NCBI RefSeq assembly: GCF_005239225.2
Contig: NC_133284.1
Location: 49,446,697-49,510,696 of the forward strand
Reading direction: 5' to 3'
Length of the DNA stretch: 64,000 nucleotides
Source: Populus alba
Taxonomy: Eukaryota > Streptophyta > Magnoliopsida > Malpighiales > Salicaceae
Part shown: positions 1-11,978 of the stretch, piece after piece
How the letters are laid out: each line of letters begins with the position of its first letter
Position numbering within the stretch: the stretch's first letter is position 1
Notes under the pieces: generated by a model
Databases searched by the model: none
The model's input: the letters and a program-made list of their open reading frames with translations, nothing else
What the model was told of the DNA's origin: nothing
Translations under genes and position numbers: made by a program

Positions 1-1480
1 TCCGGACTCGTAATTTTTTAAACTTGGAATCAAGGGTTTCTTTGTCTTTTTATTATGGTATTTTTGGTGATAAAATGATACCTTAGGGGTACTTTAATAT
101 TTGAATAAGCTTAAAAATATTTAAAAAAGTGGTTGGTACATGCGTTGTATTTGTGAGCATGTCAAGTAGCTCTGCACGCTTCTAAAGATGCGTGCGGTGA
201 TTTATAGCTACATAAAATTGGTTATTCGTAGAAATTGATTATTCGCAATGGCATTAGATTTTTGATGGTGTTCCTTTCTGATGAGGTGGTGTGTGCAGTG
301 TTTTGTATGATGGTTTGATCCCGATCATCTTTTTTTTATTTTTTTCTCTTTATTTTCTTTGAAAAACAAGTTGTTCAATCAAAAACTCAATGTTGTCCTG
401 TTTTAGATTTCTAATTTAGTCCTCTTTTCTTTAATTGTTTGATTTTCATCTTAATTCATTTTGTAAACTTTAAATCTGATTTTGCTCTTCATTAAAACTT
501 TATTTTCCTTTTCCTTTTATTTTGTTTTTGCTTTAGATTTATCATTTTCTTTTGATTTTTGATTTTTGTTTTGATTTCTTTTATAAAATTTATGATTTTT
601 TTAATTGCATCCTTAAATCAATCAATGTTATTTTTTCTTTTATTTTGTTTTTGTTTAGCATTTGATCCTCAATTTTGTAGGATGCTATTTTTTTTGTTTG
701 TTTTGAGATTTTTGTCAATTTAAATTTGGTTTTAATTTTATTCTTCAAATTAAAAATTAAAAGGGTCGTGACTTTTTCTTGTTGGGTTACATCGACCTTG
801 TGATTGATGTCTCAAGTTTGAAAGGCTAAGTTGATTGATAACAACCTTTTTTTTCTTTCTTTTTTTATATTAATTTTATTCTTTAATACTATACATTTCA
901 TCCTTTTTTTTTTTCTTGAAAAATTATTATGGCCTCTTAAACATGTTGTGGATTTGGTATGCATTTGAGCTAACTTTGGTTATTTTTTTTTTTTTTTCCT
1001 TCTTATTGCACTTGGTTGTTTTTTTTTCTTTTTAATAAGTGGTTTTTCTTTTTTCATGATCACTTTTTTTTCTTAGTTTTTTTTCCCTGTAATAAACGAT
1101 CCATATAATGTCATTTTTTTTTTGTTACCGTATTGAAGTTAAGCTTTATTCGACTCAGCTAGATGTATAAATTGAATCAGAATTTTTCCTACTTTCTTGA
1201 AAATACACTTAGCTTTTTTTTTTTTAAATGATAAGACTTTTTTCTCGTGCGGGCCACGAAACTAGTTTCTCACTAATCGTGCTCGTCGAGGAGGCCAGAA
1301 AGCTTGAGGAGAGAACTGGAACTGCTGCTGTAGGAGGAGCTTTTTCATTACTAGGTAGGGATTGTGATGAGAGTCTTTAAGAGTTCAATATCAATACTAT
1401 CAGAGGTAGCTTTTGAGTTTTGCTTCATATGAGTGTTGCTCTCACTTTTGGTGCCCAAATACCCATCAACAAGCTCCCTT
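1..1480. other. T-rich intergenic DNA, no gene seen
   Basis: Long T and TTTC runs dominate roughly positions 300-1250. All reading frames are short and low in complexity. A less biased patch near 1240-1400 (GC-richer, starting with gcgggccacgaaactagttt) looks like an old repeat fragment but shows no recognisable protein. I see no promoter, RNA gene or coding exon that can be supported. Confidence 0.5.
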
Positions 1481-1493
1481 TTTTTAATGTTTT

Positions 1494-2320
1494 AAGCCCG
1501 GTTTGTTTGCTGGAAAATATTTTTCTTTTAGAAAATGAATTTCAGAAAAGTGAATTCTGAGAAAATGAATTATTTTTTTATGTTTGATAGTATAATGAAA
1601 AATAAGTTGGAAAATACTTTCTAGTATTTAGTTATGTCATGGAAAATGAGCTGGAAAATAACTTATTAATGTTTTATTTTTTTCAAGTTTATTAAAAAAA
1701 TGAGAAAAAAATCTTTCAAATTAAAAAGTTGAATGAGAATGAAATTGAAAAAAAAAATAATAATTTAATAAATTATCTCAAATAAAATAAATGATAATCA
1801 AAATAATATAGATCAAATTTAAAAAATAAAAAAAATTTGAAAGATGATGAAATTAAAATAATAATAATTAACATTTCATAAATTATTTCAAATAAAATAA
1901 GTAACAATAAAAAGAATGAGGATCAAATTTGATAGATAAAAAATTTCAATTAAAAAATGATATAGGAAAAAGTAAATAACAATTATAAAAATGAAGACCA
2001 AAGTTATATAAAAATTAAATTGTAAGGAATGAAATTGAAAAAACAATTTCAAAACAAAATATATATAGCAAATAAAAGTTTGAGAATCAAATTTGATATA
2101 ATCAGCAAATAATATGATATTTCTAATTTTTTTACAACTTGCAAAAAAATGTTTTCCATCTAAAATAAAAAAAAAACACTTTTCATGGAAACCAAGCAAA
2201 GTTTTTTTTTTTGACTGGAAAGTGTTTTTCATTGATCAATTTTTTTAATGATAAACAAATATAAAAAAGTTTAGAAAGTGATTGAAAATCACTTTCCTAA
2301 AAAACAAACGAAATCTGGTT
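1494..2320. repeat. Degenerate TIR element (MITE-like)
   Basis: The left side begins near gcccggtttgtttgctgg and contains ggaaaat/gaaaatga motifs. The right side carries ggaaagtgtttttc and ctttcctaaaaaacaaacg, which reads in the opposite direction as a related gtttgtttttt...ggaaagt end. The interior is A-rich and non-coding. This matches the layout of a non-autonomous DNA transposon with imperfect inverted ends. No clear target-site duplication was found, so the superfamily and exact ends are uncertain. Confidence 0.4.
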
Positions 2321-2923
2321 TTCATTTTTTTTCTATGTTTTCTTCTTGTTTTTTTTAATCGAACAGGTGCTTAAATATTGCTATAGTGCATAAAATTCTG
2401 CGGCTTGTTTATATTGACCATTAATATTTATTTGGCTCTTTTATATTGTTAAGTCTTGTCTTCATATGATTTGGGATTTGATAAGAACATGGAACTTAAG
2501 CAGGATTGTGTGAAGGAAGGAATTGTTGGCATAGATCTTGGGGAAACGAGAAGAATGGTTCTTCCTCTGTCTTCTTTCAGTACTTAGTTCTTGGATCATG
2601 AGATGGTACATTATCTTAGGACTTTGCTCAAGTAAGAGTTGTTGGCCAAGCAAAACTTTCCAAGAGTCGAGATACAATTTTCTTTTTTTTGTAACCTCAA
2701 GCTTTTCACAGAAATTCTCTCGAAGCAAGAAAGCAAGGTTAAAAAAATAACCCGTAACATGAAGGTTACAGTGAAGATGCCTATCCCATTGCTCCTTAAT
2801 AATTGTTGTATAATCTTTTAATAAGTTTTTTCATATACTTCTACTATACGTAACAGCCTTATAGGAGGACCAGCAATTTTCACCATAATCAAACACTAAT
2901 CCCAAAATTTGCTATCCAAGATA

Positions 2924-3118
2924 TTTTTTTTTGATTAACGTGGTTGTTCAGACCAGTTAGCGCGTATTTTGATTAATTTCACGGGCCTTGAAGTTAACGA
3001 CTATGTAAACCTTCAGTGGCCATCATATGAATAACTACATGGCTCGAACCTGAGACCACAAAGAAAATAACTTTTTAGTCCTAAGTTTTTTACCACCAGA
3101 CCAGCTCCTAGATGGTTC
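2924..3118 (-). mobile_element. tRNA-derived SINE
   Basis: Read on the minus strand, the element starts near 3118. It has an A-box-like stretch (agctggtctggtggtaa, about 3091-3107), and 40-50 bases further a near-perfect RNA polymerase III B box, ggttcgagcc (3041-3050). It ends in an A-run (the T-run at 2924-2932 on the plus strand). Box order, spacing and A-tail are those of plant tRNA-derived SINEs. The flanks share short atat/cttg words but no clean target-site duplication, so the copy is probably old. A true tRNA is unlikely because no acceptor stem or anticodon arm can be folded. Confidence 0.55.
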
Positions 3119-3920
3119 AAGATGATATTCTGCTAACCTTTTTTTTCCAGGTATAGATCTGGATACCTTATGATCTGTGAAAAGCTTGTTAGTTGCCAAA
3201 GCTTGAAAGTCAAGCTAGAGCACATGAATGTTCTTCATTGTTAGGAAGGAGGTTGCAAAACGATTTGGTTCGGACGCACGATCTCTCCCCAAACAAATCT
3301 TTTACTTAACCAAGCTAAAAGGCATTGATGATTTGCCTACAAAAACTGTCACCTTACATGAACGTGATTCGAGGCTTTGAAAGTGAATGCTACTGATATC
3401 CTTCAAGATCAAGGTCAACGAATATTTCCATACTTAACATGTACTAACTTCCTAGCTTTTTTATAACTAGATGCGTTATCAGCATCTATAATTATTAAAT
3501 AAAAAAAAAGAGAGAATCTGCGAATCACTAATGTAATACAAGAGCCAAATTCAAAAATTTTATTTTATACCAAGGGCTCTATGATTTGACAAAAAGCAGT
3601 GACGTTATCGATCATTTAAACTCTTTCTCTCAGCAAGGAGAATAAAAAAGCTGGTAGCAGCATGCACACAATTCTCAGAGCCATCAAAACATAGATTCCA
3701 GGTGGTACAACTAGAAATCATGTGATCAGAGCGTATCACAAGTAATCTGTATAGTGCTGTTTTTCTTCAGAAACAAGCAACTCAGCAAACTATTCTTAAA
3801 AACAAAAAAGGAAACATACAAAAAAAGTATGGGAATTGGGAAAGGGGCAGAGAAAAAGAAATTGCTCATCCAGGCAAAATTGTAGGTTGAGGTGAAGGTT
3901 CGCACTGTAGTAAACAGGAT
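3119..3920. other. Downstream flank of the RH32 gene
   Basis: About 800 bases without a supported gene. The part nearest 3921 probably includes the 3' untranslated region of the minus-strand helicase gene. No exon, RNA gene or repeat could be supported in the rest. Confidence 0.4.
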
Positions 3921-6900
3921 CTATGAGTGCATAGAACTCAACAACTTCAGGGCAAGAGCTTCTTGGTCTGCAAGTGAAATGGAATCGGTACTTATGCCTG
4001 CATTATCTTTACTTTCTGTCATCTCGGCACTATCACTATCACTATCAAAATATATCTTTGATCTTTTACGCTTTCTGCCCTCTCCTTCTGAACCAGAGAG
4101 ATCATCCTCGCCTTCTCCATCCTCCTCTAAACCCATAGATCCTATTTTCCTCTTCATCTTTTCCTTAATCCGTTTCTCTCGGCGGCGCTGGCGATCTAAA
4201 ACTTTATCTTCCTTGTCCACATGCTTCATTTGTTCCCTCATGTTTTTATAGTATTCTTCTCTTTTGTCTGCAAATGAACAACAGATTAGTGAGAAAACAA
4301 AGGCTGACCAATGCAAAGGACAATTTGTTTCAGCTAGACATTTTATCTTTGGCAGACACCCAATCAAAACAACTATGATCCATAGCTTATATGTGTTTTT
4401 AAATTGTCAAAAAACCGTAGCAATGTTTTCAGAGCTAGCAATAATCACGGTGAAGGCCACAGAAAAGTAAAGCATTACTTTGTTTCAGTGCAAAACAAGC
4501 TAGTTCTGTCCGGGAATATCAGTCAAGATAATTCATGCCTGGAAATTCAGGAGAAGTTACCTTGGTCAAGCAGAGATGAATTATCAACATTCTTTCTATC
4601 AGCCACTCTTGCAAGTGGAGGAAGTGTATTGCCTTCTTCATCAAAGACAACCCTTGTCCCTACCGGTCTATGGACATTGATCTTCAACTTCTTTTTCTTC
4701 AAAACTCGTGTTGCTGGCCTGCAAAAACAAAACCAGATCGCATTATTAAGGATAAGAAAACAAAGGTTTAATCCAATAAGATTTAGCCTAGTCAGATGAT
4801 TCATTCACAAATAATTCCAATGTCTTATTCCATTACATTTCAAAAAAGAGGAATAATTCCAAAAAGATGCCACATTATTGCATCAATTAAGTGCGTGTTT
4901 AGTATTGTGATGTAGAGTGCTTTTTAAAAGTGTTTTTTTGCTTAAAAAAACATCAAAATGATTTTTTTTTCATTTTTGAAACCAGCACATCAAAATTATA
5001 AAAAAAAAGCATTGATTTGATGTTTTTTCAAGGAAAAAGCACTTAAAAGCGGAACCCACCGCACTTCCAAACAGGTTTGATGGGGGAATTAGTCATTTGA
5101 AAATCTTCAAAACCTGCTTGTAGTTAATTCTTATATCTAGAAGCACTGTGGCATGAACATATTTCCATATTTTTTAAGAAGTTACGTACACAAGATCTTC
5201 AATTTCGCCTGTTTTTGCGTCACTCCCATTTGGAGCATTCTTGGTTTGAAGAAAACCTTTTTCCCCATCCTCTTCCTCTGAATCACCAATCTCTAGATTC
5301 TCTTTTAGTCTGGCCACACTTTCTTCCCTGAAGTTACCGATATCAAGCTTCTCACCTGGTATCTCTGCAGCATCCTCCTTTTCAGAATCTTCTGATTCAA
5401 GAAGAGCAGATTTTCCAAATGCCTTTTTCCCTTTTATTTTCTGGTTCAGAAAACGGACTTTTGGGGTCATAGGTAGACCCAATGAAGCTGAAAATTCTTC
5501 AATAGATAGCTTCAACACATCAAACACTTCTTTGTCCTTCTGTATATGTATAGATCGTAAATATGTTATGAAGGCCCTCTGAGCTAGCTGCTGCATATCA
5601 GGATACTTGACTAGTAAAGCTGACAACAATCCAGAAACTGGCTGCAGTCTTTTTGTATTTGCCTGAGAATCAGCATAAAAGCATGTTTAGCACCATGAAC
5701 CCATGCATATAAGGGACTCAATGCTGTAAACGCAAATTAAAGTCAACCACAACTGATTATTTCAGGTAGTAAACCAATCAGCAGATCTACCCCTCCAAAT
5801 TGAAATAAACCAGGTTAAGATAATACATTTTTCAATTAAGGCACCCACCTTAATAAACTGTACGGGAATTTTTGCTGTTTGCAATTTTTCAAGCATTTTC
5901 ATTTCTGAAGGCATCAGAAACAAAACCGACCTTCCTCCAGCCAGATAGCGTGCTGTGCGACCAACCCTGTGTATGTAGGATGCAACATCATCTGGACAAT
6001 CTACCTATAGAAGAAACAAGTTCTAAGAACCTCATCATTGGGAAAGATGTGCCAGGGCTTTGTCTCAAAAACAAATATCTCACCTGGACAACCCAGTCAA
6101 CTGCCTTATTAAAATCAAGGCCTCTTGAGGCTACATCAGTTGAGAAGAGAACTGAATGACTTTCGCAGAACTGAGAATAAATTCCCATCCTTTTCTCCTG
6201 CTTCATCCTTCCATGGAGACACTTCAATGGGATTCCAGGCCGTAGTTTCTTAAATGCTTCAAAGACAAATTTCACCTATCAAATGGCGCAATTCAGAGTT
6301 GTCAAGAACAGTTGTAACTGGGTTGATTATGAAACTAGATATTGTAGAAAAAAAACAGAACAAAAGAGTTACATCTGGCATGTTTGAAGAATGGACAAGT
6401 AATACTTCCTCAACTACCTATGCTGGCCAAACCATTCAATTATATTTCCCTGTCTACAACACCAAATCTAGAAATTGCCAGGTAGAACAAGATGAAATCA
6501 TCTCAAGCTCGAAATGCAAATGCCCATACCAATGCACTCATCAATATAATATAAAATTTGAGTGATCCACTAATGCTCAGTTAACTATGGCGTGCCGTAA
6601 ACAAATTAACTTAAGTCGATGGAAGGAACCATCCAGGCTCCAAACCCAATCACACACATGTCTACTACGAGTTCCTACTGTCTTAATCAGGCATTGGCTG
6701 CAACATGTCCAGCTATTAATTGAAGAAGTCGATGGAAGGAACCATCCAGGCTCCAAACCCAATCACACACGTCTACTACGAGTTCCTACTGTCTTAATCA
6801 GGCATTGGCTGCAACATGTCCAGCTATTAATTGAAGAAGTGGCTTAGTTTCACAACCAAATACAATGGCGGTATTAAACCAACATCAAACACCTTTATCC

Positions 6901-8903
6901 ACACAAAAAATCACTAGCTTCTCAAAGGAACACTGACAAGTTACCTGTTTGCAGCTAGAAAGAAACACAAGAATCTTTGAGTTAAGATGAGCTTTTACAA
7001 AACTCCATAGCATATCTAGCTTCTGCTCAAGAGGAACAATCATTGCAGTTTGCTGCAGGCGGTTGGGAGTTGCTGTCTCAGCATCTTCATGCACACTGAT
7101 ATACTCTGGGTCCTTCAAACTCAGTCTTGCAAGATCCTGAATGGACTTTGTTTGAGTTGCAGAGAAAAGCAATGTTTGTCTACGCTTAGGTAGCTGTGCG
7201 ACAATTGCATTCAGAGTCTTTTTAAATCCAACATCAAGAATACGATCTGCCTCATCAAGGACCAAAACCTGTTCTATGGCCAGCAATGCACTCAAATCAG
7301 ATAAGACAAAACAGGATCTAAATTTAATTCCCAAACAGTAGGTGCATAGGCACAGGAAAGAAAGATCAGTATGGAGTTCATTGGAGCAAGATTAAGTAGT
7401 TGGAATGGTTCAGAGTGGAGAAAAAGTTAAAGAGCATTTTCCCAGCAGAAAATGAAAGTAAAACATCATGAGAATGTTAGTTGATACCAAGTGAAAGTAA
7501 TTAGATTTGGAAGCTAAATTCATTTCTCTCTCTAAAACAAAAGTCTTCTGAGAAGACATTGTGGATAAGCACAGCCTCTTGTGTTATCCATGTTTGAAAA
7601 TGAAAATATAAAAAAATGACCAGCAAAAAAAAGAAAAAGAAAAAGGAAAAAAACAGTTATGTTGACCTGAAGCTGTGAACAATCAAAATTTGGAGTCTCG
7701 TCCATATGCTGAAGAAGTCTTCCAGGAGTGCAAACTAATATGTTCAGAGCATTAACATGTTCTTTCTCCATTTCCACTTCCTTTCGACCACCAATGAGTA
7801 GTCCAGCGCTAAAGTTATGGAACTTCCCAACAGTTTTCAATACATCAAAAAGCTGCCCTGCTAATTCCCTTGTGGGAGAGATAATGATGCCGCCTACTCC
7901 ATCCTCAGAACCCCATCTTTCTTTGTATAATTTTTCCACAATCTGAATTCCAGATATAAATCAATAAATATGTAGAAACATAAAAACATCAATTCCATCA
8001 TCCAATCATCCAAAAAATTCTCTATTGAACTGCGAAACAAGTAATAGTCTAACCTTCAGATTTAAGTGCTCAAGTTAAGCATCCCTGTATTGTTCAATAA
8101 CTTCTCATTTCAAACTGACAAAAGAAAAACTAAACTACACTAATTACTTCCTAAAAATCCATTCTTTTCCCGATAATTAATCTGTCAATCAAAGTACAGA
8201 AGCACAAAACTAAACTGTACTAACTTTAATAAGAGAATCATAATAAAAACAAGCCGAACCCGTCAAACTTAGAGCCGAGAAAGACATAACACCCATTCAT
8301 TTCCATTCCGTACCACCAGAAAAGGCATCTGTCGACCCTAAAAATCCATTCTATTCCCAGTTCTTTTTTTGTTTTCCTATTTTGCAACGCCAAATATCTG
8401 CCACTGAACCACACAAGCTCAAAATAAGACACACACTAGGTTTTCCCCCCCACTTTTTGCATGAAAAAGGCAACAAAAGCAAGCAAACCAAACCCATAAA
8501 ACTCAAAATAAAAATAAAACCAACTCACAGGAATAATAAAAGCGAGTGTTTTGCCAGACCCAGTTTTAGCAGCACCAAGAATATCCCTTCCACAAAGAGA
8601 ATGAGGCAAAGAAGCCCTTTGTATATCAGTCATTTTAGAAAAATTCGCTCTCTTTAGCCCATCTTGCGTTCTCTTTGACAAAGGCAATTCCTTGAACATT
8701 GTAGCCCCTGAATATCTTGAAAATTTATCATCTTGAAGGGGCCCAATTGGTGCATCTTTTGGTAGTGGTGGGAGTGATAAAGGGTTGGTCCCTGAGTCTG
8801 GTTTTTGTGAGTCTATCCATTGGTTTAGCTTGGAGATTTCTTCCTGTTCTGCTTCATGACGATCCCTTCTTGTTTGTTTAGACTTTGGTTTTGATTTTCT
8901 CAT
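3921..8903 (-). CDS. RH32: DEAD-box ATP-dependent RNA helicase, Dbp4/DDX10 type (RH32)
   Basis: Eight exons on the minus strand: 8903-8529, 7942-7667, 7268-6945, 6275-6084, 6004-5849, 5662-5190, 4718-4561 and 4267-3921 (stop TAG). All junctions are GT-AG and phases agree, giving about 766 residues, close to the roughly 740 of Arabidopsis RH32. Motifs in order: Q motif (F70, Q95), Walker [10 protein letters not shown] (111-119), PTRELA (148-153), TPGR (197-200), DEAD (222-225), SAT (253-255), the [10 protein letters not shown] region, and HRVGRTAR (about 401-408). A DUF4217-like extension follows, then an acidic linker and a Lys/Glu/Arg-rich C-terminal tail. In yeast, Dbp4 acts in the nucleolus in early 18S rRNA processing, including U14 snoRNA release; a role in 40S subunit assembly here is inferred by homology. 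The start was chosen as the first ATG of exon 1, followed by a basic N-terminus typical of the family. The gene looks intact. Confidence 0.93.
4891..5078. repeat. Short MITE in an RH32 intron
   Basis: It lies between exons 6 and 7 of RH32. The left end (gtgtttagtattgtgatgta...gtgcttttt) and right end (aaaaagcacttaaaagcgg...ccaaacagg) are imperfect inverted repeats around an A/T-rich core of under 200 bases. A related end with tgtggtagcggttgcttttc occurs near 33670 and 46080. It has no coding capacity. A target-site duplication is not obvious. Confidence 0.45.
6615..6838. repeat. 113-bp direct tandem duplication in an RH32 intron
   Basis: Two adjacent copies, 6615-6727 (113 bases) and 6728-6838 (111 bases). 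They appear identical except for a two-base deletion (cacacatgtc versus cacacgtc). They lie in the intron between helicase exons 3 and 4. The near identity implies a recent event. The open frames across it (for example 6587-6847) are by-products of the repeat and match nothing recognisable. Confidence 0.9.
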
Positions 8904-8972
8904 CGTGGAAGCTAACTCTGGAAGTTGGAGAGACAGAGAGAGATGAAGGCAATAACTAGGAGAAGATTCGAT

Positions 8973-8985
8973 GGGTTAGGGTTTT
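8973..8985 (-). promoter_or_regulatory. Telo-box upstream of RH32
   Basis: The plus strand reads gggttagggtttt, so the minus strand (gene orientation) contains aaaaccctaaccc about 70-80 bases before the ATG. AAACCCTA telo-boxes are enriched in plant promoters and leaders of ribosomal-protein and ribosome-biogenesis genes. That suits a Dbp4-type helicase. Function is inferred from the motif and its position. Confidence 0.6.
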
Positions 8986-9031
8986 GTCAAGGTTTTGCTT
9001 TTCTTTTGCATTTTATTTTTGGTCTCGAAGC

Positions 9032-9059
9032 CACGTGTGTATCTACCTGGAGACACGTG
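9032..9059. promoter_or_regulatory. Paired G-boxes (CACGTG)
   Basis: Two palindromic CACGTG cores, at 9032-9037 and 9054-9059, start 22 bases apart and lie 130-155 bases upstream of the RH32 start codon. G-boxes bind bHLH/bZIP factors in plants. Two so close together near a start codon are unlikely by chance in AT-rich DNA, but no expression evidence is available. Confidence 0.45.
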
Positions 9060-9597
9060 ACAATAATTCAGAGTAACTGTCCCTTCCCCGGCTATGTGTA
9101 AGAAAAAAACAATTTGAAGTTCACTCGGTTAATTTACAACTCGTTTAAAATTTATTAACTTTTATTTTTTAAAATAAAATCATTTTATTTTTTAAAAAAT
9201 ATTTTTAATAACTAACCCAAAAAATCGATTCAACCCCTAACCCAAAAATTGAGCCGAATAAATTTAATAACTAGTAGCTATGATTTTTTTCCCTCTTGAA
9301 AGACATAAATTATAAATTTATAATAATAGGCTTTTGCTTTTTTTTTTTTTTGGGTAAAAAAGGTATTTTCAATTTCAAAGTCAATTTTTTCAAATAAATA
9401 TCAACTCTTAATTAGCTTATTCATATCTCTAATCAAAAAATTATTTGCTGTTTTTTTTTTTTATTTCAACTTTTGATAATAAAGTAGAAATCATATTTAC
9501 TTATTAGTTGAGTTGAAAAAGATTAAAAAAAAACAAAATGAGCAAGATTTTAATAAATGAGATTTGGTAAGACTAAGAGTTTGTTAATCTTCACATC
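9060..9597. other. AT-rich intergenic DNA
   Basis: A/T-rich spacer upstream of the RH32 promoter, with poly-A and poly-T runs. No gene, RNA or structured repeat could be supported. Confidence 0.5.
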
Positions 9598-9803
9598 CAT
9601 AGTTTTTAAACCCGGTCTGATGGCTGGCCCAATTTAAAATTTGAATTTTAGGTTTTAATCGGGTCATGGGGTTATCCAGGTTAATTTATTTTTTAAAAAA
9701 AATTAAAATGATATCGTTTCATTAAAAAAACAAAAATCAACAGGTTGCAACCGGATTTTTGACTAGGTTTTGCGGGGTCGCCTGGTCCAGTTTCAAAACT
9801 GTG
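9598..9803. mobile_element. Short TIR element, same end type as the 18.0-kb element
   Basis: The left end catagtttttaaacccggtc (from 9598) and the inverted right end cacagttttgaaactggacc (ending at 9803) are imperfect inverted repeats. The left end resembles catagttttaaaacccg of the element at 18022. The flanks ttcacatc (left) and ctcgcatc (right) agree at six of eight positions, consistent with an old 8-bp target-site duplication. At 206 bp it is non-autonomous. An 8-bp duplication suggests the hAT superfamily, but no transposase is present to confirm it. Confidence 0.55.
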
Positions 9804-10418
9804 CTCGCATCTAAATAAAACAAATTAAATGAGAAGAATTTTTCATGAACATTTATATCATAAATAGTATGCTCAAAATTTAAACATAAAAAAAAACACA
9901 ATGTTAAAGAAGAAAAAAATATACTATAATCGTACTTGATAATTAAATTACAAATATGGTATTATTTGCAAGTGTGAAAAAAAAACTAATTTAAAAAATC
10001 TGTTTTTCATATTTCTTTCTTGATTTTATAAATTCAGAATATCTAATACTAATGCAATGGTGTATTTTTATAATTATTTGAGTTGAAAAATCAATATTGA
10101 TTAATGTATCTTATGATTTTGGGAAATTTCATACAAGTGTTAAAAACTTGTAAAATCGTATATAATCTTTTTCAGAGAACACTAACACAAAATAAACGTT
10201 GTAACTATTGACAAACACCAAACCTGTAATAAATTATTCTCCTTAGCCCATGCATTCATGTGTGTCAATAAATTTTTAAAATTAATTAAAATAAAAAATA
10301 TTATATAGAAATAAAACTTGAATAAAATAATCCATGTATCAAATATATAAGATATAAATGTTAATATAAACATTTTATTAAAACCTCTACTAAATTCTAA
10401 CATGATTACTAGGAATAA

Positions 10419-11975
10419 AAGTATCTCCAACCCATGAGCTAAATAAAAAGTCAAATGAACTTTAGCTTTTATTTTTTTATTTTTTTCATTCCAACATAGC
10501 ACCTAAACAATAATAACTGTATAAATGGTCAAAATAATAACTGTTGGCCAACGACTATTTTTATAGCCGTTGAGTAACAACTCTTTTTTTTTTTCTCCTT
10601 AAATATAGGAGAAATTTTCTTTAAATGCATGAGGAAAGAACTTATAGTTTTAAAATTTGTATTGTGCCTCACCTTTTTTTAAAATTTAGAAAAACAAGAA
10701 TCAATTATTCTCCGGTTAATTATTAACATCGGTTGTGTTAATTAGCTGAAATTAAAAGGTATGCTTGTTTAAAAGCTTTTTCTATTTTCTCTTTTATATC
10801 TCTTGGTTTTTTAGATTTTTGTTGTTAATTTAATATTTGTGATGATTTTTATTTCTTTATTATTTTATGTTTTTAATATGGGTTAATGAAGACAATTTTT
10901 ATTTATGTTGTTATCTTTGATAAAATTGAGAGGAATTAATAATGGTAGTTGATATTGATAAAAAGATAGAGTGATATATTTAAAATTTATTTTTGATTGT
11001 TTGTTTTAATTTGAGATCAATTATATTTTGTCTTGTTGAAAATGCAATTAAACCAGTATATCGATTCTCTTTTAGTTTCAAAAAATGGTCAAATTGTTAT
11101 GTTGGAACAAGTAGGAGGCAATGCTTATTATTAATTCGCATGTATGAAAACTACAAAATTGATAAACATTGAATGTGAGCTTCTTTTACACTCTCTTATA
11201 AGGTTTTAACTTAAGTTTTTTTTTTTTTTTTAATGTAGATGAATTCAAATTTTCAATTTTTTTATGAGTAAGTTATAAGATATTTTCTCTCAACCAAGTG
11301 ATTCTAATCAATTAATTGATGACTTAACATACTCGAATTTAAATGTTCATTCGGCAAAAAAATCACAAAGAAGTAAAAATTTCTAAGGAGGATTGTTTAC
11401 TTGTCTCTGCATGGCTAAATACAAACAAGGATCCAATTATAGGAGTTGAACAATACACAAAGCAGTTCTGGGTTCGCGTACATGCTTACTTTGTAGAGAA
11501 TGGAGGAAACTTGAATAGCCGTTCACAAATAAGCATCTCAAGTAGATGACAAGAAATAAATAGAGAAGTCGGTAAATTTGTTACTCAAATTAAAAATCGT
11601 CAGTAAAGTGGAATGACCGAAGAATCAAAGGTAATGGTAATATTCATTTCTATGTTAAATTGTTTAACACATATTTTAACATTATTTAATTAATTTATTT
11701 TTTTACCAGATTAATGATGCTCGACAAATGTATACTTCTTGCGTTGGCAAACGATTTCAACTAGAATATTACTGGGTTATCTTAAAAAAAGAACCATTGG
11801 AATGGTTCTTAAATTAAAATTAATTTAACATGAAATATATTAAAATATAATTGGCTTTTTTAAATAACTTTTTACCATTGAAATGCACATAATAAAAAAA
11901 GCTATATTTATACTATTCAAAAAAACTATTTTCTCCATTTGGCTCTTCATTATAGCATTTTCATTGGAGATGCTC
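10419..11975 (+). mobile_element. PIF/Harbinger-like element with TAA target duplication
   Basis: The left end starts aagtatctccaacccatgag and the inverted right end reads gagcatctccaatgaaaatg, forming matching imperfect TIRs. TAA flanks the element on both sides (10416-10418 and 11976-11978), the usual TWA target of PIF/Harbinger/Tourist elements. The interior contains remains of the Myb/SANT-like gene that accompanies the transposase in plant Harbinger elements. No DDE transposase was seen. Total length is 1557 bp. The TIR resembles those of the shorter elements at 33084 and 45571. Confidence 0.7.
11343..11815 (+). pseudogene. Decayed Myb/SANT-like (PIF/Harbinger ORF) gene fragment
   Basis: The frame at 11343-11549 encodes a block containing LLVSAWLNTNKDPIIG and later FWVRVHAYF, which matches the Myb/SANT-like domain of plant PIF/Harbinger accessory proteins. 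In the family a Trp-rich stretch follows; here a TGA stop interrupts it at about 11547. Homology resumes after the stop, and a plausible intron (GT at 11631, acceptor ending at 11709) leads to a second block (from 11710) with MYTSCVGKRFQLEYYW. A further frame change lies just upstream of 11380. The stop and frame change mark it as a pseudogene. Confidence 0.7.
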
Positions 11976-11978
11976 TAA

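Noticed and set aside
1888..2232. 114-codon minus-strand frame
   Set aside because: Phe/Ile-rich translation of A/T-rich repeat DNA with no domain or codon pattern.
2462..2821. Short overlapping frames on both strands
   Set aside because: They overlap each other, have no splice context and match no family.
3041..3103. Possible tRNA gene (A and B boxes)
   Set aside because: No cloverleaf or acceptor stem, and an A-tail follows; better explained as a SINE.
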